NCBI RefSeq assembly: GCF_001655005.1
Contig: NZ_LXET01000041.1
Span: 62,001-126,000 of the forward strand
Length of the DNA stretch: 64,000 nt
Source of the DNA: Hafnia paralvei ATCC 29927
GTDB taxonomy: Bacteria; Pseudomonadota; Gammaproteobacteria; Enterobacterales; Enterobacteriaceae
Direction: 5' to 3'
The notes beneath the pieces were generated by a model. That model was not told where the DNA came from, did not search any database, and saw nothing but the letters and a program-made list of their open reading frames with translations. Shown piece by piece: positions 46,512 to 55,048 of this stretch (positions are counted from its first letter, which is position 1; each line of letters opens with the position of its first letter). The translations under genes and the position numbers were made by a program.

Positions 46512-46622
46512 GGTCGTTCTCCCGTAAAAATTGTTTTCTTGTTTAAGCCTTGTTTGCATCGCACACCCGCACTGTTAGCCATGAAAAACAACAGAACAAT
46601 ATCCAATGTTTAACAAAATTTT

Positions 46623-46639
46623 AACTCAGCGTACCAGTT
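46623..46639 (-). promoter_or_regulatory. FadR-like operator upstream of fadD
   Basis: On the minus strand AACTGGTACGCTGAGTT matches 12 of 16 defined positions of AACTGGTCNGACCAGTT, including the complete left half AACTGGT. FadR repression of fadD is established in E. coli; the site is assigned by motif and position. Confidence 0.4.
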
Positions 46640-46730
46640 CATGGAAAAACAATGTTCAGGTTGCGATATGCATCACTAAAATTAGCGTAGCCACGGTAGT
46701 AGACGCGGTAAAAAATGGCGCCTGCCATAA

Positions 46731-46756
46731 AAGCAAAAAGCGGCCTCAAGGCCGCT
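46731..46756 (-). terminator. Orphan leftward intrinsic terminator
   Basis: AGCGGCC-TCAA-GGCCGCT (46739-46756) is a perfect 7-bp stem followed, on the minus strand only, by TTTTTGCTTTTATGG. No leftward gene ends before it. Confidence 0.7.
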
Positions 46757-46964
46757 GTAGGTATAATATCAAAAAGAGTAACTTTCTGTAAAATTAGCAC
46801 TATTTCCGGCTAATAAATCGCCACTATGCCTGTTTTTTCCGCTGCAAACGTCTATCTTTGAAACAGCTGGCATGAGCTGAACGCAGTACATCCACCAATA
46901 TGATAAATCGATGTTCGTATCAGCGCTCAACTCATGTATATTCCGCTGTTTATCGGAGGGAACC

Positions 46965-47846
46965 ATGCTAACCAATTCATCCACGCGTCTTAACAAATAC
47001 ATCAGTGAAAGTGGCATTTGCTCACGACGCGACGCCGATCGCTATATTGAGCAAGGGCATGTTTTTATCAACGGCAAACGTGCTGGAATTGGCGATCAGG
47101 TTTTCGCTGGTGACGTGGTCAAGGTGAATGGTCAGCTCATCGAGCCGCGTGATGCTGATGATTTAGTTCTGATTGCGCTGAATAAACCCGTTGGTATCGT
47201 GAGCACCACGGAAAATGGCGAGAAGGACAATATCGTTGATTACGTCAACCATAGCACGCGCGTTTTCCCCATTGGCCGTTTAGACAAAGACTCTCAGGGC
47301 ATTATTTTCCTGACCAACCACGGCGATCTGGTGAACAAAATCCTGCGCGCCGGTAATGACCATGAAAAAGAGTATTTGGTTACCGTGAACAAGCCGGTGA
47401 CCGATGAATTTATTCGGGGAATGGGCGCTGGCGTTCCAATTCTCGGCACCGTTACAAAAAAATGCAAAGTAAAAAAAGAAGCCCCGTTTGTGTTTCGCAT
47501 CACCTTAGTACAAGGGCTAAATCGCCAAATTCGCCGCATGTGCGAACACTTCGGCTATGAAGTCACTAAGCTCGAACGCACGCGTATCATGAATGTCAGT
47601 CTATCTGGACTCCCGCTAGGTGAATGGCGTGATTTGACCGACGATGAGCTTATCGAATTATTTAAAGCGATAGAAGACTCCTCTTCTGAGGCGAAACCGA
47701 CTAAAAAGGCCAAGCCGAAGGCAAAACCCGCCGCAGCGAAGAGCCCTCCAAACAAGGGGGCAAAACCTGCGGGGAAAAGCAGCAGCGCCGATGCCTCTTC
47801 ACGTAAGCGATTTACTCAGCCTGGACGCAAGAAGAAAGGCCGTTAA
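46965..47846 (+). CDS. rluF: 23S rRNA pseudouridine synthase RluF
   Basis: This 293-residue enzyme isomerises U2604 (and modifies tRNA-Tyr U35) in E. coli. An S4 RNA-binding domain ([21 protein letters not shown] region, about residues 8-65) precedes the RsuA-type catalytic domain with Asp107 in GRLDKDSQG. The C terminus is a long Lys/Ala/Pro-rich tail ending [12 protein letters not shown]. The ATG at 46965 with GGAGGG upstream matches E. coli; an upstream start at 46911 has no site. In E. coli rluF is elsewhere, so its place beside fadD is a lineage difference. Confidence 0.95.
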   Translation: MLTNSSTRLNKYISESGICSRRDADRYIEQGHVFINGKRAGIGDQVFAGDVVKVNGQLIEPRDADDLVLIALNKPVGIVSTTENGEKDNIVDYVNHSTRVFPIGRLDKDSQGIIFLTNHGDLVNKILRAGNDHEKEYLVTVNKPVTDEFIRGMGAGVPILGTVTKKCKVKKEAPFVFRITLVQGLNRQIRRMCEHFGYEVTKLERTRIMNVSLSGLPLGEWRDLTDDELIELFKAIEDSSSEAKPTKKAKPKAKPAAAKSPPNKGAKPAGKSSSADASSRKRFTQPGRKKKGR

Positions 47847-47857
47847 TCTCAAATACG

Positions 47858-47888
47858 ACAAAGCCCCGAAATCGGGGCTTTGTTTTAA
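47858..47888. terminator. Bidirectional terminator between rluF and slp-family gene
   Basis: ACAAAGCCCCGA pairs with TCGGGGCTTTGT around AA, with T/A tracts on both sides. Confidence 0.88.
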
Positions 47889-47901
47889 ACGCGAGCGTTC
47901 A

Positions 47902-48513
47902 TTAGTTTTCTGTCACTACGCTTTGGACACGTGCCGGACCAGGATTATACCATCCCCAACCAGGGCCAAAGCCGGGTCCCCAAAATCCACCGCGACCATA
48001 AGCCCCATAGCCATAATCCCAAGGACCAAATGGCTGAGGCGGCATCACGATTTCCTGCGTGATGTGCCAACGCTGATAGCCCTGTATATCCATCGTCACG
48101 AAGGTATAAGGCGTTTTCCCTATTTTACCTTCAACGCTACCCGTTAATGGCCCTACGACCGTAACAAGCTGTCCTTTAAAATCAACCGGATCTAAGAATG
48201 TCGGGCTCTTAGCGATCAAACGCCCCACTGACGGCTGGTTAAGAATGGGTCTGGCTGTATCGTCCAGCGGCATCACCGCTATCTCTAGCGTCGTGGCATC
48301 TTTTTGATTAACCACATTCACTACGGTTCCGCCGAAGCGAGACTCCTGACCTACGTACAAATCAGGAGCATTATGCACTGCAACAAAATTCTGCTGCGGC
48401 GTTGCAGACGTGCCTTTGATTGAGTCTGGAATGGTGACACATCCAGACAACAACAGCGGGCTACAAACGATCGCCACGCTGACTAACCGACGAACCCAGT
48501 GCTTAGAAGGCAT
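47902..48513 (-). CDS. yeaY: Slp-family outer-membrane lipoprotein, YeaY-like
   Basis: This 203-residue lipoprotein has a type II signal peptide and lipobox LLLSGC (lipidated Cys about residue 25); the residue after Cys is Val, compatible with outer-membrane sorting. The Slp domain follows ([41 protein letters not shown]). The C terminus is Gly/Tyr/Trp-rich ([16 protein letters not shown]), longer than in E. coli YeaY. The ATG at 48513 has GGAG 9 nt upstream; an earlier start at 48546 is less good. It follows tsaB as in E. coli. Confidence 0.9.
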   Translation of the reverse strand: MPSKHWVRRLVSVAIVCSPLLLSGCVTIPDSIKGTSATPQQNFVAVHNAPDLYVGQESRFGGTVVNVVNQKDATTLEIAVMPLDDTARPILNQPSVGRLIAKSPTFLDPVDFKGQLVTVVGPLTGSVEGKIGKTPYTFVTMDIQGYQRWHITQEIVMPPQPFGPWDYGYGAYGRGGFWGPGFGPGWGWYNPGPARVQSVVTEN

Positions 48514-48578
48514 ATTTAATTCTCCAAAACTAACTATCTCTTTCATATGACTGCTAGTTTAGACAGAAGTTGCCTGAA

Positions 48579-49280
48579 TTATTCACGCCCCGGAAGTTTT
48601 TTCCAAGTGACTTCATTGCGCAGATAAGTAGGCTGCGCGTTTTCCACTGCCGTCATCTTACCTAAGGCAAAATCCACCAGCGCCAACGGCAGCATATCTT
48701 CAGCCTGAGGCAGCGTTATTTGTCCATCGACCAGCGTAATGGGCGTCGCTGCTGCCATGTCTGGGTAGGTTCCCCATCCGGTGCCAACGCTCGCCCATTC
48801 CCCCGCCAGCGCCATGACATTTTGCTGTGCGCGTTCTGGCGTGAAAACTGCCTCGGTGTTTTCTCCCAGCCACACGCCATCATTTTGGCGCTGGTACTGC
48901 CCCCAATAAACTTCGCCCATACGCGCATCAATGGCGGCCAGCACCTGCGTGGCACCCATCTGTCGAAATGCGCCCTGAGCCATAGTTGCCAACGTTGAAA
49001 CGCCAATCATCGGCAGATCTGCGCCCATGGCTAATCCTTGAGCAATGCCGATACCGATGCGTACTCCGGTGAAACTGCCGGGGCCACGACCAAAGGCCAG
49101 TGCATCCAACTGGTTTAACGATACGCCAGACTCAGCCAATATCTGTTGCACCATTGGCAAAATACGCTGTGTGTGTTCGCGTGGACAGATTTCAAACAGC
49201 GCATGTTTTTCGCCATTATTCCAGAGCGCAACAGAACAGGCTTCTGTTGCCGTATCAATCGCTAAAATTCGCGTGGACAT
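48579..49280 (-). CDS. tsaB: tRNA threonylcarbamoyladenosine synthesis protein TsaB
   Basis: This 233-residue ASKHA-fold scaffold works with TsaD and TsaE to make t6A37 in tRNAs. It begins [17 protein letters not shown] and has [35 protein letters not shown] ends it. GAGG lies 5 nt before the ATG. Confidence 0.96.
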   Translation of the reverse strand: MSTRILAIDTATEACSVALWNNGEKHALFEICPREHTQRILPMVQQILAESGVSLNQLDALAFGRGPGSFTGVRIGIGIAQGLAMGADLPMIGVSTLATMAQGAFRQMGATQVLAAIDARMGEVYWGQYQRQNDGVWLGENTEAVFTPERAQQNVMALAGEWASVGTGWGTYPDMAAATPITLVDGQITLPQAEDMLPLALVDFALGKMTAVENAQPTYLRNEVTWKKLPGRE

Positions 49281-49472
49281 GCAAACCTCGGGTGGGACAA
49301 TTAAATGAGTAGAGATAAATCAGGCGCAGATGATAGCACAGCCAACCAATCGATGCCTCTGAAGGGTGTATGACGATAGCTCGTTGCATCACGACATTTG
49401 GTTATCGTAAGGCCACAAGCGCCGCCACGGCGCAATCATTCAATCCCCTTCTTCTATCGGACATGGGCAACG

Positions 49473-51392
49473 TCACTCAATCGCTGATGGATTCCCCGCC
49501 TTAAGAAACTCGATGACCTTATTCAAGTCTCGGGTACGTGGTGCGGGAGGCAGGCTATTGAGGAAAACCTCGCCATATGGACGCATGACTAAACGGTTAT
49601 CGCAGATAATCACTACGCCGCGATCGCTGGTATCACGAATCAATCGTCCCACGCCCTGCTTGAGCGTAATCACCGCGTCAGGAAGTTGAACCTCTGCGAA
49701 AGGATCGCCGCCACGAACGCGGCAATCTTCAATTCGCGCTTTCAGCAGCGGATCATCCGGTGATGTAAACGGCAGTTTATCGATAATCACACAGGAAAGC
49801 GTGTCTCCCCGCACATCGACGCCTTCCCAAAAACTACTGGTTGCCACTAATAAGGCATTCCCTGCGGCAACAAATTCTGCCAGTAGACGTGGCTTGCTGG
49901 TTTCGCCCTGCAACAGCACGGGCAGCGTCATGGTCGCGCGAAACTCTTCGGCTAAATCGCGCATCATGGCATGAGAGGTACAGAGGAAAAAACAGCGCCC
50001 CTCATTAGCTTCAATCACTGGCCTGAGCATTCTTGCCAACTGACGTGCCGCACCACGCTGGTTTGGCGTGGGCAAAAAGCGTGGTACACAGAGCATTGCT
50101 TGATTTGCATAGTCAAATGGACTCGGCAAAAGCAGGCTTTTGGCTTTGTTCAGGCCAAGACGCGCAGTGAAATGTGAAACATCGTCATTAACCGCTAACG
50201 TCGCTGAAGTGAAAATCCACGAGCCTGGTTTATCCTTCATCACTTCGTTAAATTTTTCCGCTACGGTCAGCGGCGTAAGCGCCATCACAAAGTGACGTGA
50301 GTTGCACTCATACCAATAGCTGTAACCGGGTATGGACACATCACGTAGACGTTTAAGGCGATTACGATAGGTCGTGGCTCGCTCAAATGCCGCATCTAAC
50401 AGCGCAGAACGTCCCAGCGACATTTTCACGACGTCGTAGCACAGCTCCAAAGCATCATCGAGCAACACCAGCGCACGTTGAACTTCCGGTAATGCCAGCG
50501 CCTCACGTAAATTGCCACGATAGCCCGGATCGCCGAGTGCTAGGCGGAAGTCCTGCGCACTCTGGCTCAGCCTATCCGCACACTTCTGTAATTGCGCGGT
50601 ATCTCGCACCTCAGTGCGGTAGGCAATGGTGATATCTTTTGCCAAATCCATCAGTTGGCGGCTGGTCAACTGCTGACCAAAGTATTGGCTAGCAATATCC
50701 GGCAACTGATGTGCTTCATCGAAAATCATGACGTCGGCATCAGGGATAAGCTCACCAAAGCCGGTCTCTTTCACGACCAAATCGGCTAAAAACAAGTGAT
50801 GGTTGACCACGATAATATCGGCATCCATGGCGCGCCGACGCGCTTTCACCACGAAACAGTCTTTATACTGTGGACAATCGCTGCCAAGACAGTTGTCGTT
50901 AGTGCTGGTGACCAGCGGCCAGATAATGCTGTCTTCCGATACGCCGTGACAGTTACTCACATCGCCATCTTCGGTTTGAATGGCCCAGCCGCGCAGGTGC
51001 ATCAAATCTGAGAGTGCCTCAGACGCCAATTCACCACCAACCATCGACTGTTGTTCTAAGCGCTCAAGGCATAAATAGTTAGAACGACCTTTGAGTAAGG
51101 CTAACTTCCCAGCAAATTTCAGGGCATCACGCACCGTGGGCAAATCTCGTGCGTACAGTTGATCCTGTAGCGCCTTTGATCCCGTGGAGATAATAACCTT
51201 TGCGCCAGAACGAAGCGCAGGAACCAGATAGGCATAGGTTTTCCCCGTCCCTGTTCCCGCCTCCACAACCAGTTCCTCTTTAAACTGAATCGCTTTGGTG
51301 ACAGCTTCGGCCATGTGTTGTTGTGCTTCACGCGGTTTAAAACCCCGTATTGCTTTTGTCAGTATGCCATCGGGCGCGAAATCGTCTGTCAC
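49473..51392 (-). CDS. yoaA: XPD/Rad3-like Fe-S DNA helicase YoaA
   Basis: This 639-residue superfamily-2 helicase binds HolC (polymerase III chi) and helps repair stalled forks in E. coli. Walker A is VEAGTGTGKTYAYL. The four cysteines of the Fe-S domain are in SNYLCLERL, DNCLGSDCPQYKDCF; the DEAH box is IFDEAHQLPDI; the C-terminal helicase motif is QGVGRLIR. A GTG start at 51392, with GAGAGG upstream, matches the E. coli N terminus TDDFAPDG; an ATG four codons earlier at 51404 is possible. Confidence 0.94.
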   Translation of the reverse strand: MTDDFAPDGILTKAIRGFKPREAQQHMAEAVTKAIQFKEELVVEAGTGTGKTYAYLVPALRSGAKVIISTGSKALQDQLYARDLPTVRDALKFAGKLALLKGRSNYLCLERLEQQSMVGGELASEALSDLMHLRGWAIQTEDGDVSNCHGVSEDSIIWPLVTSTNDNCLGSDCPQYKDCFVVKARRRAMDADIIVVNHHLFLADLVVKETGFGELIPDADVMIFDEAHQLPDIASQYFGQQLTSRQLMDLAKDITIAYRTEVRDTAQLQKCADRLSQSAQDFRLALGDPGYRGNLREALALPEVQRALVLLDDALELCYDVVKMSLGRSALLDAAFERATTYRNRLKRLRDVSIPGYSYWYECNSRHFVMALTPLTVAEKFNEVMKDKPGSWIFTSATLAVNDDVSHFTARLGLNKAKSLLLPSPFDYANQAMLCVPRFLPTPNQRGAARQLARMLRPVIEANEGRCFFLCTSHAMMRDLAEEFRATMTLPVLLQGETSKPRLLAEFVAAGNALLVATSSFWEGVDVRGDTLSCVIIDKLPFTSPDDPLLKARIEDCRVRGGDPFAEVQLPDAVITLKQGVGRLIRDTSDRGVVIICDNRLVMRPYGEVFLNSLPPAPRTRDLNKVIEFLKAGNPSAIE

Positions 51393-51490
51393 ACAGCCTC
51401 TCATTCAATCAGTGAAGGCGTGATTATGCCAAGTGATCGGCGTAACAACCACCCACTTTCATTTTTAGTCAGTTTTACTCACAGCTTAAA

Positions 51491-51518
51491 AAAGTAAGGC
51501 CGCACAGCGGCGGCCCTT
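51491..51518 (-). terminator. Terminator of ydhR
   Basis: GGCCGC (51498-51503) pairs with GCGGCC (51510-51515), extended by AAG and CTT across a bulge. The minus strand then reads TTACTTTTTTAAG. Confidence 0.65.
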
Positions 51519-51540
51519 ATCGATATCAGCGTAGAGACGC

Positions 51541-51858
51541 TTACCCCGCAGGCTTAAGATTGCCACGCGTAATATGGGTGAGTGGGATATTAATATCAAA
51601 AATGCGGCTACGAATATCTGTTGCCCCCATCTGCGCAACGCGTTTTATATGCATCGCGGCGTACTGCTCGGCACTCGCTTTATCGTTAAACAGATAGATC
51701 CCACCGGCTTCGCCAGTATCAACATTTTCAGTCCAGATTTTTGAGATAAAACCCTGCTCCTGAGTGATGCTTTGTGCCAGCGGCGTTGCCAATTCGGCCA
51801 AACGCTCACCCAACATTTCTGCCGGCATTTTAAAGTCGATTTGCAATAATACGGTCAT
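51541..51858 (-). CDS. ydhR: YdhR-family putative monooxygenase
   Basis: This 105-residue ferredoxin-like (dimeric alpha/beta barrel) protein matches E. coli YdhR (IDFKMPAEMLGE, QGFISKIWTEN, EAGGIYLFNDKASAEQYAA, IFDINIPLTHI). The family is proposed to act on aromatic substrates, but activity has not been shown. Single-gene unit, divergent from yoaB. Confidence 0.9.
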   Translation of the reverse strand: MTVLLQIDFKMPAEMLGERLAELATPLAQSITQEQGFISKIWTENVDTGEAGGIYLFNDKASAEQYAAMHIKRVAQMGATDIRSRIFDINIPLTHITRGNLKPAG

Positions 51859-52095
51859 CTGTGACTCCTTATGTTTTCTATTTCTTGTCTGTCACTATTG
51901 AGAATGCCACATACTTGCCGCAGAAAGCAGTGTTTTTCATCGGTTTTCGATATACTCAATATATTGTTATACCCCCAATAATAGGTGCTAGATCAGAATT
52001 GACCTGAGTCTTTTGGGGCGCACTACGTGGCCTTCAACGCAGAGGTGGCTTCATGCATGAAGGGTATAAATCATCAACACTACAAGGAGTTATCT

Positions 52096-52440
52096 ATGTC
52101 TATCGAACGTATCAATCCAGAAAAGCGCTGGTCTGACGCCACCGTATTCAATGACACCATCTATTACACCAGCGTTCCCGAGAATCTAGATGACGATGCA
52201 ACGTCGCAGACCGCTAACGCATTGGCCGCCATCGATATGATCCTAAATCAGCTAGGTACTGACAAAACTCGTATTCTCGATGCGACCATTTTTCTGGCCA
52301 ACAGTGACGATTTCCAAGCCATGAACGCCGCTTGGGATGCTTGGGTTCCGGCAGGGAAAGCACCGGTTCGTTGCTCGGTTCAAGCCAAGCTGATGAACCC
52401 TAAGTACAAAGTTGAAATCAAAATTATTGCGGCGCGTTAA
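52096..52440 (+). CDS. yoaB: RidA-family enamine/imine deaminase YoaB
   Basis: This 114-residue RidA-superfamily protein starts MSIERINPEKRWSDA and has LDATIFLANSDDFQAMN and WVPAGKAPVRCSVQAKL; the Arg in APVRC is the usual catalytic position. RidA proteins hydrolyse reactive enamines and imines from PLP enzymes. AAGGAG precedes the ATG. Only 3 nt separate its stop from the next ATG, so it may be cotranscribed with the LacI-type gene. A PLP C-S lyase that makes such enamines is encoded two genes further on. Confidence 0.92.
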   Translation: MSIERINPEKRWSDATVFNDTIYYTSVPENLDDDATSQTANALAAIDMILNQLGTDKTRILDATIFLANSDDFQAMNAAWDAWVPAGKAPVRCSVQAKLMNPKYKVEIKIIAAR

Positions 52441-52443
52441 TTC

Positions 52444-53448
52444 ATGGCCACGATGAAAGATGTTGCCCTGCGTGCCGGTGTTTCCACCGCAACCGTATCG
52501 CGAGTGATCAATCAGACATCGTACGTTGAGCCGGTAACCAGAGAGCGAGTGGAAAAAGCCATGCGCGATCTGAATTATCGGCGTAACGCCGCTGCACTGG
52601 CATTGGCCAAACGCAGCGGCGACATGCTAGGGCTATTAACGGGTAATTTAGCCGATCCTTTTTTCGCTCGCTTAGCTCGCGGAGTGGAAGAAGTTGCCCG
52701 ACAGCAAGGTTTCCGTCTCATGGTATGCAGCGGTGGTCACCAAGCCGAACTTGAGAAATCAGGATTGGATTTCCTGATTAATCAGGGCTGCGAAGCGATT
52801 GTGGTTCATGCAACCCGCATGTCTGATCAAGAGCTGGTTCGCTACAGCGCCCATTCTCCCGCCATGGTGATCGTTAATCGCTATATAGCGTCATCAGCTA
52901 ATCGCTGTGTGTGGCTGGATAATCTATCAGCGGCGCGCGAAGCTACCCGCCATCTGTTACAAAAAGGTCATCGTTGCATTGCCTGCATCACTTCGGATTT
53001 ACCCATTGACGATCGGCAACAACGGCTCGAAGGATACCGCATGGCGCTGTCAGAGTACGGCATCATGCCGGAAAAAAGTTGGATTATCAGCGTTCCCTTT
53101 GATGAAGAAGGCGGCGAAATCGCGGCACAAAAGCTGTTAGATAGCGGAGTTCCATTCACCGCAGCTTTCACATTTAACGATGTGATGGCTGCCGGCATGA
53201 TGCGCGCATTACATCAGCGTGATATTCGGTTACCCGAACAGCTTTCGCTGATCGGCTTTGACGACGTTGTCCTAGCACGTTATCTCTATCCTGCATTGAC
53301 GACCATGCACTATCCTGTTGAACGAATGGCTCGTCGTGCCGCCATGCTTGCCATACAACTTTCCCAACAACAGACTCCCCCTCCTCGCTCCCTGCGATTC
53401 GAAGCGGGGCTGATCGAGCGCGACTCAGTGATTTGTTTAAGCGAGTAA
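52444..53448 (+). CDS. LacI/GalR-family transcriptional regulator
   Basis: This 334-residue repressor-type protein has the LacI helix-turn-helix (KDVALRAGVSTATVSRVIN, residues about 4-23) and a hinge helix (NAAALALAKR). A periplasmic-binding-protein effector domain follows (DFLINQGCEAIVVHATR, AAFTFNDVMAAGMMRAL, LSLIGFDDVVLARYL). No ribosome-binding site is obvious before ATG 52444; translation may be coupled to yoaB. A matching LacI-type operator lies just downstream, ahead of the NhaC-type gene, so local regulation is likely. Effector unknown. Confidence 0.9.
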   Translation: MATMKDVALRAGVSTATVSRVINQTSYVEPVTRERVEKAMRDLNYRRNAAALALAKRSGDMLGLLTGNLADPFFARLARGVEEVARQQGFRLMVCSGGHQAELEKSGLDFLINQGCEAIVVHATRMSDQELVRYSAHSPAMVIVNRYIASSANRCVWLDNLSAAREATRHLLQKGHRCIACITSDLPIDDRQQRLEGYRMALSEYGIMPEKSWIISVPFDEEGGEIAAQKLLDSGVPFTAAFTFNDVMAAGMMRALHQRDIRLPEQLSLIGFDDVVLARYLYPALTTMHYPVERMARRAAMLAIQLSQQQTPPPRSLRFEAGLIERDSVICLSE

Positions 53449-53499
53449 ATTGGGTCGTCAATGCTCACAACCGTGATGTATCTCTCATTTTAATTTGTC

Positions 53500-53515
53500 A
53501 TGTAAGCGATTACAT
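53500..53515. promoter_or_regulatory. LacI/GalR-type operator
   Basis: ATGTAAGCGATTACAT has 7-nt arms that pair except around the CG centre, fitting the LacI-family pattern TGTAANCGNTTACA. It lies 78 nt before the NhaC-type start and 50 nt after the LacI-type gene, the expected place for control of the downstream pair. Confidence 0.7.
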
Positions 53516-53593
53516 AGCAGCTTTCTGTCGATCACATTTGAACAGCCCCATTCCCTTTACGCTAAGCCAATCCTACAAATCTGGAGCACGATC

Positions 53594-55048
53594 ATGAATG
53601 CGAAAGAAAACAACGACAAAAAAACGCTCTCTCTAGGGCTGGCTTTAATCCCCATAATTTCCATGCTGACACTGCTCATCGTGGGTTATGGCGTAATGGG
53701 ATTACGTATCGAACCCCTGCTTTTATGCTCCGCCGCCATTGCCGCAGGTTTAGCCTACTGGCAGGGGTACTGCTGGGATGATGTCATTAACTCCATCGTT
53801 AGCAAATTGGCTAAAGCGATGCCTGTGGTCATGATCCTTATCTGCGTCGGCGGCCTCATCGGTACATGGATGTTCAGCGGCACGATCCCTTATATGGTGT
53901 ACTGGGGGCTAAAACTCATCAGCCCGCAGTATATTCTTATTGCCGCGTTCTTCCTGACTAGCGTGGTTTCTGTCTGTACAGGGACATCATGGGGCTCTGC
54001 GGGCACCGTGGGTGTTGCCTTGATGGGAGTCGCTTCAGGTCTGGATGTTCCCTTAGCGGCGGCGGCGGGTGCAGTAGTTTCAGGCGCGTACTTTGGTGAC
54101 AAAATATCTCCGTTGTCTGACTCCACTAACTTCGCGGCTATCGTTGCCGATACCACGCTGTTTGAGCATATCCAGCATTTGATGTACACCACCATCCCCA
54201 GCTTTATTCTGGCCACCATTGTTTATTTGATCGCCGGACACAGCAGCATGATGGGGGACGTGGCAACACCACAACGCGTCACCGACATCATCAATGCGCT
54301 AGACGGTCTCTACCATTTCAATATTGTGCTGATTCTGCCTCCCGTCATTGTGCTGTGGGGTGCTATCAGTAAAAAACCTGTTATTCCATTGATGTTATCG
54401 GCCTGCGTTCTCGCCATTATTCTTGGTGTTTGGCTACAAGGTTTGAGCGTTAAGCAGGGACTTGATGCCTTCATGGATGGTTTCAACCTGTCGATGTTCC
54501 CACAAGGCGCTGAAGGTATCATTGCTGACGTCCCTCGCCTGCTAAACCGCGGTGGATTGTTCTCTATGATGAGCACAATTCTGCTGGTGTTCTGCGCATT
54601 CTCGTTTGCCGGAGCACTAACGCTCACCGGTGCACTCACCATTATCATCAATCGTCTGTTAACCGTTATTCACTCCGTTGGCCAACTGATTGCTGCCACT
54701 ATCGGCACCACTATCCTCGTTACCGGCGCCACCAGCGACGGCAAACTGGCTCTGCTGGTTCCCGCTGAACTTTATCAGGATGCCTATCGTCGCATGGGGC
54801 TGGATACTAAAAACCTGTCTCGCACCATCGAAGATGCCGGTACGGTTATTGAACCGCTGATCCCATGGACCGCTGCAGGTGTCTATATGGCAACCACGCT
54901 CGGCGTAAGTACACTCGATTTATTGCCTTGGGCGGTGCAGTGCTACTCAGCCATTTTCTTTGCCCTGATTTACGGATTTACCGGCTTTGGCATTGCTAAA
55001 GCACAGCCTGAACCAACAGCAGTACAAAGCCGCGAGGAGAATTTATAA
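53594..55048 (+). CDS. NhaC-family Na+/H+ antiporter-type transporter
   Basis: This 484-residue inner-membrane protein has about eleven to twelve helices. NhaC/MleN landmarks are present: TGTSWGSAGTVGVALMGVA, GAVVSGAYFGDKISPLSDSTN and LIPWTAAGVYMATTLGV. Many NhaC-type proteins exchange substrates such as malate/lactate or amino acids instead of simple Na+/H+. Pairing with a C-S lyase suggests a sulfur amino-acid substrate, which is inference. CTGGAG precedes the ATG at 53594; an earlier frame from 53495 overlaps the operator and lacks a site. The stop shares its A with the next ATG (TAATG). Confidence 0.88.
   Translation: MNAKENNDKKTLSLGLALIPIISMLTLLIVGYGVMGLRIEPLLLCSAAIAAGLAYWQGYCWDDVINSIVSKLAKAMPVVMILICVGGLIGTWMFSGTIPYMVYWGLKLISPQYILIAAFFLTSVVSVCTGTSWGSAGTVGVALMGVASGLDVPLAAAAGAVVSGAYFGDKISPLSDSTNFAAIVADTTLFEHIQHLMYTTIPSFILATIVYLIAGHSSMMGDVATPQRVTDIINALDGLYHFNIVLILPPVIVLWGAISKKPVIPLMLSACVLAIILGVWLQGLSVKQGLDAFMDGFNLSMFPQGAEGIIADVPRLLNRGGLFSMMSTILLVFCAFSFAGALTLTGALTIIINRLLTVIHSVGQLIAATIGTTILVTGATSDGKLALLVPAELYQDAYRRMGLDTKNLSRTIEDAGTVIEPLIPWTAAGVYMATTLGVSTLDLLPWAVQCYSAIFFALIYGFTGFGIAKAQPEPTAVQSREENL

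Larger units (their letters stand above)
46512..46964. other. Divergent fadD-rluF region with FadR-like site and orphan terminator
   Basis: 453 nt. Holds the fadD promoter with a FadR-like site (46623-46639), a leftward intrinsic terminator (46731-46756) that belongs to no recognised gene, and the rluF promoter. An 82-codon reverse frame (46769-47017) overlaps the rluF start and is not called. Confidence 0.5.

Noticed and set aside
46769..47017. 82-codon reverse frame overlapping the rluF start, ending near the orphan terminator
   Set aside because: No ribosome-binding site at any Met, no domain, and half of it is antisense to rluF. The terminator is better explained by a possible RNA.
51961..52095. 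Riboswitch-like folded leader upstream of yoaB
   Set aside because: CCCCAA and TTGGGG with AGGT and ACCT inside could pair, but it matches no known riboswitch class and pairing is imperfect.
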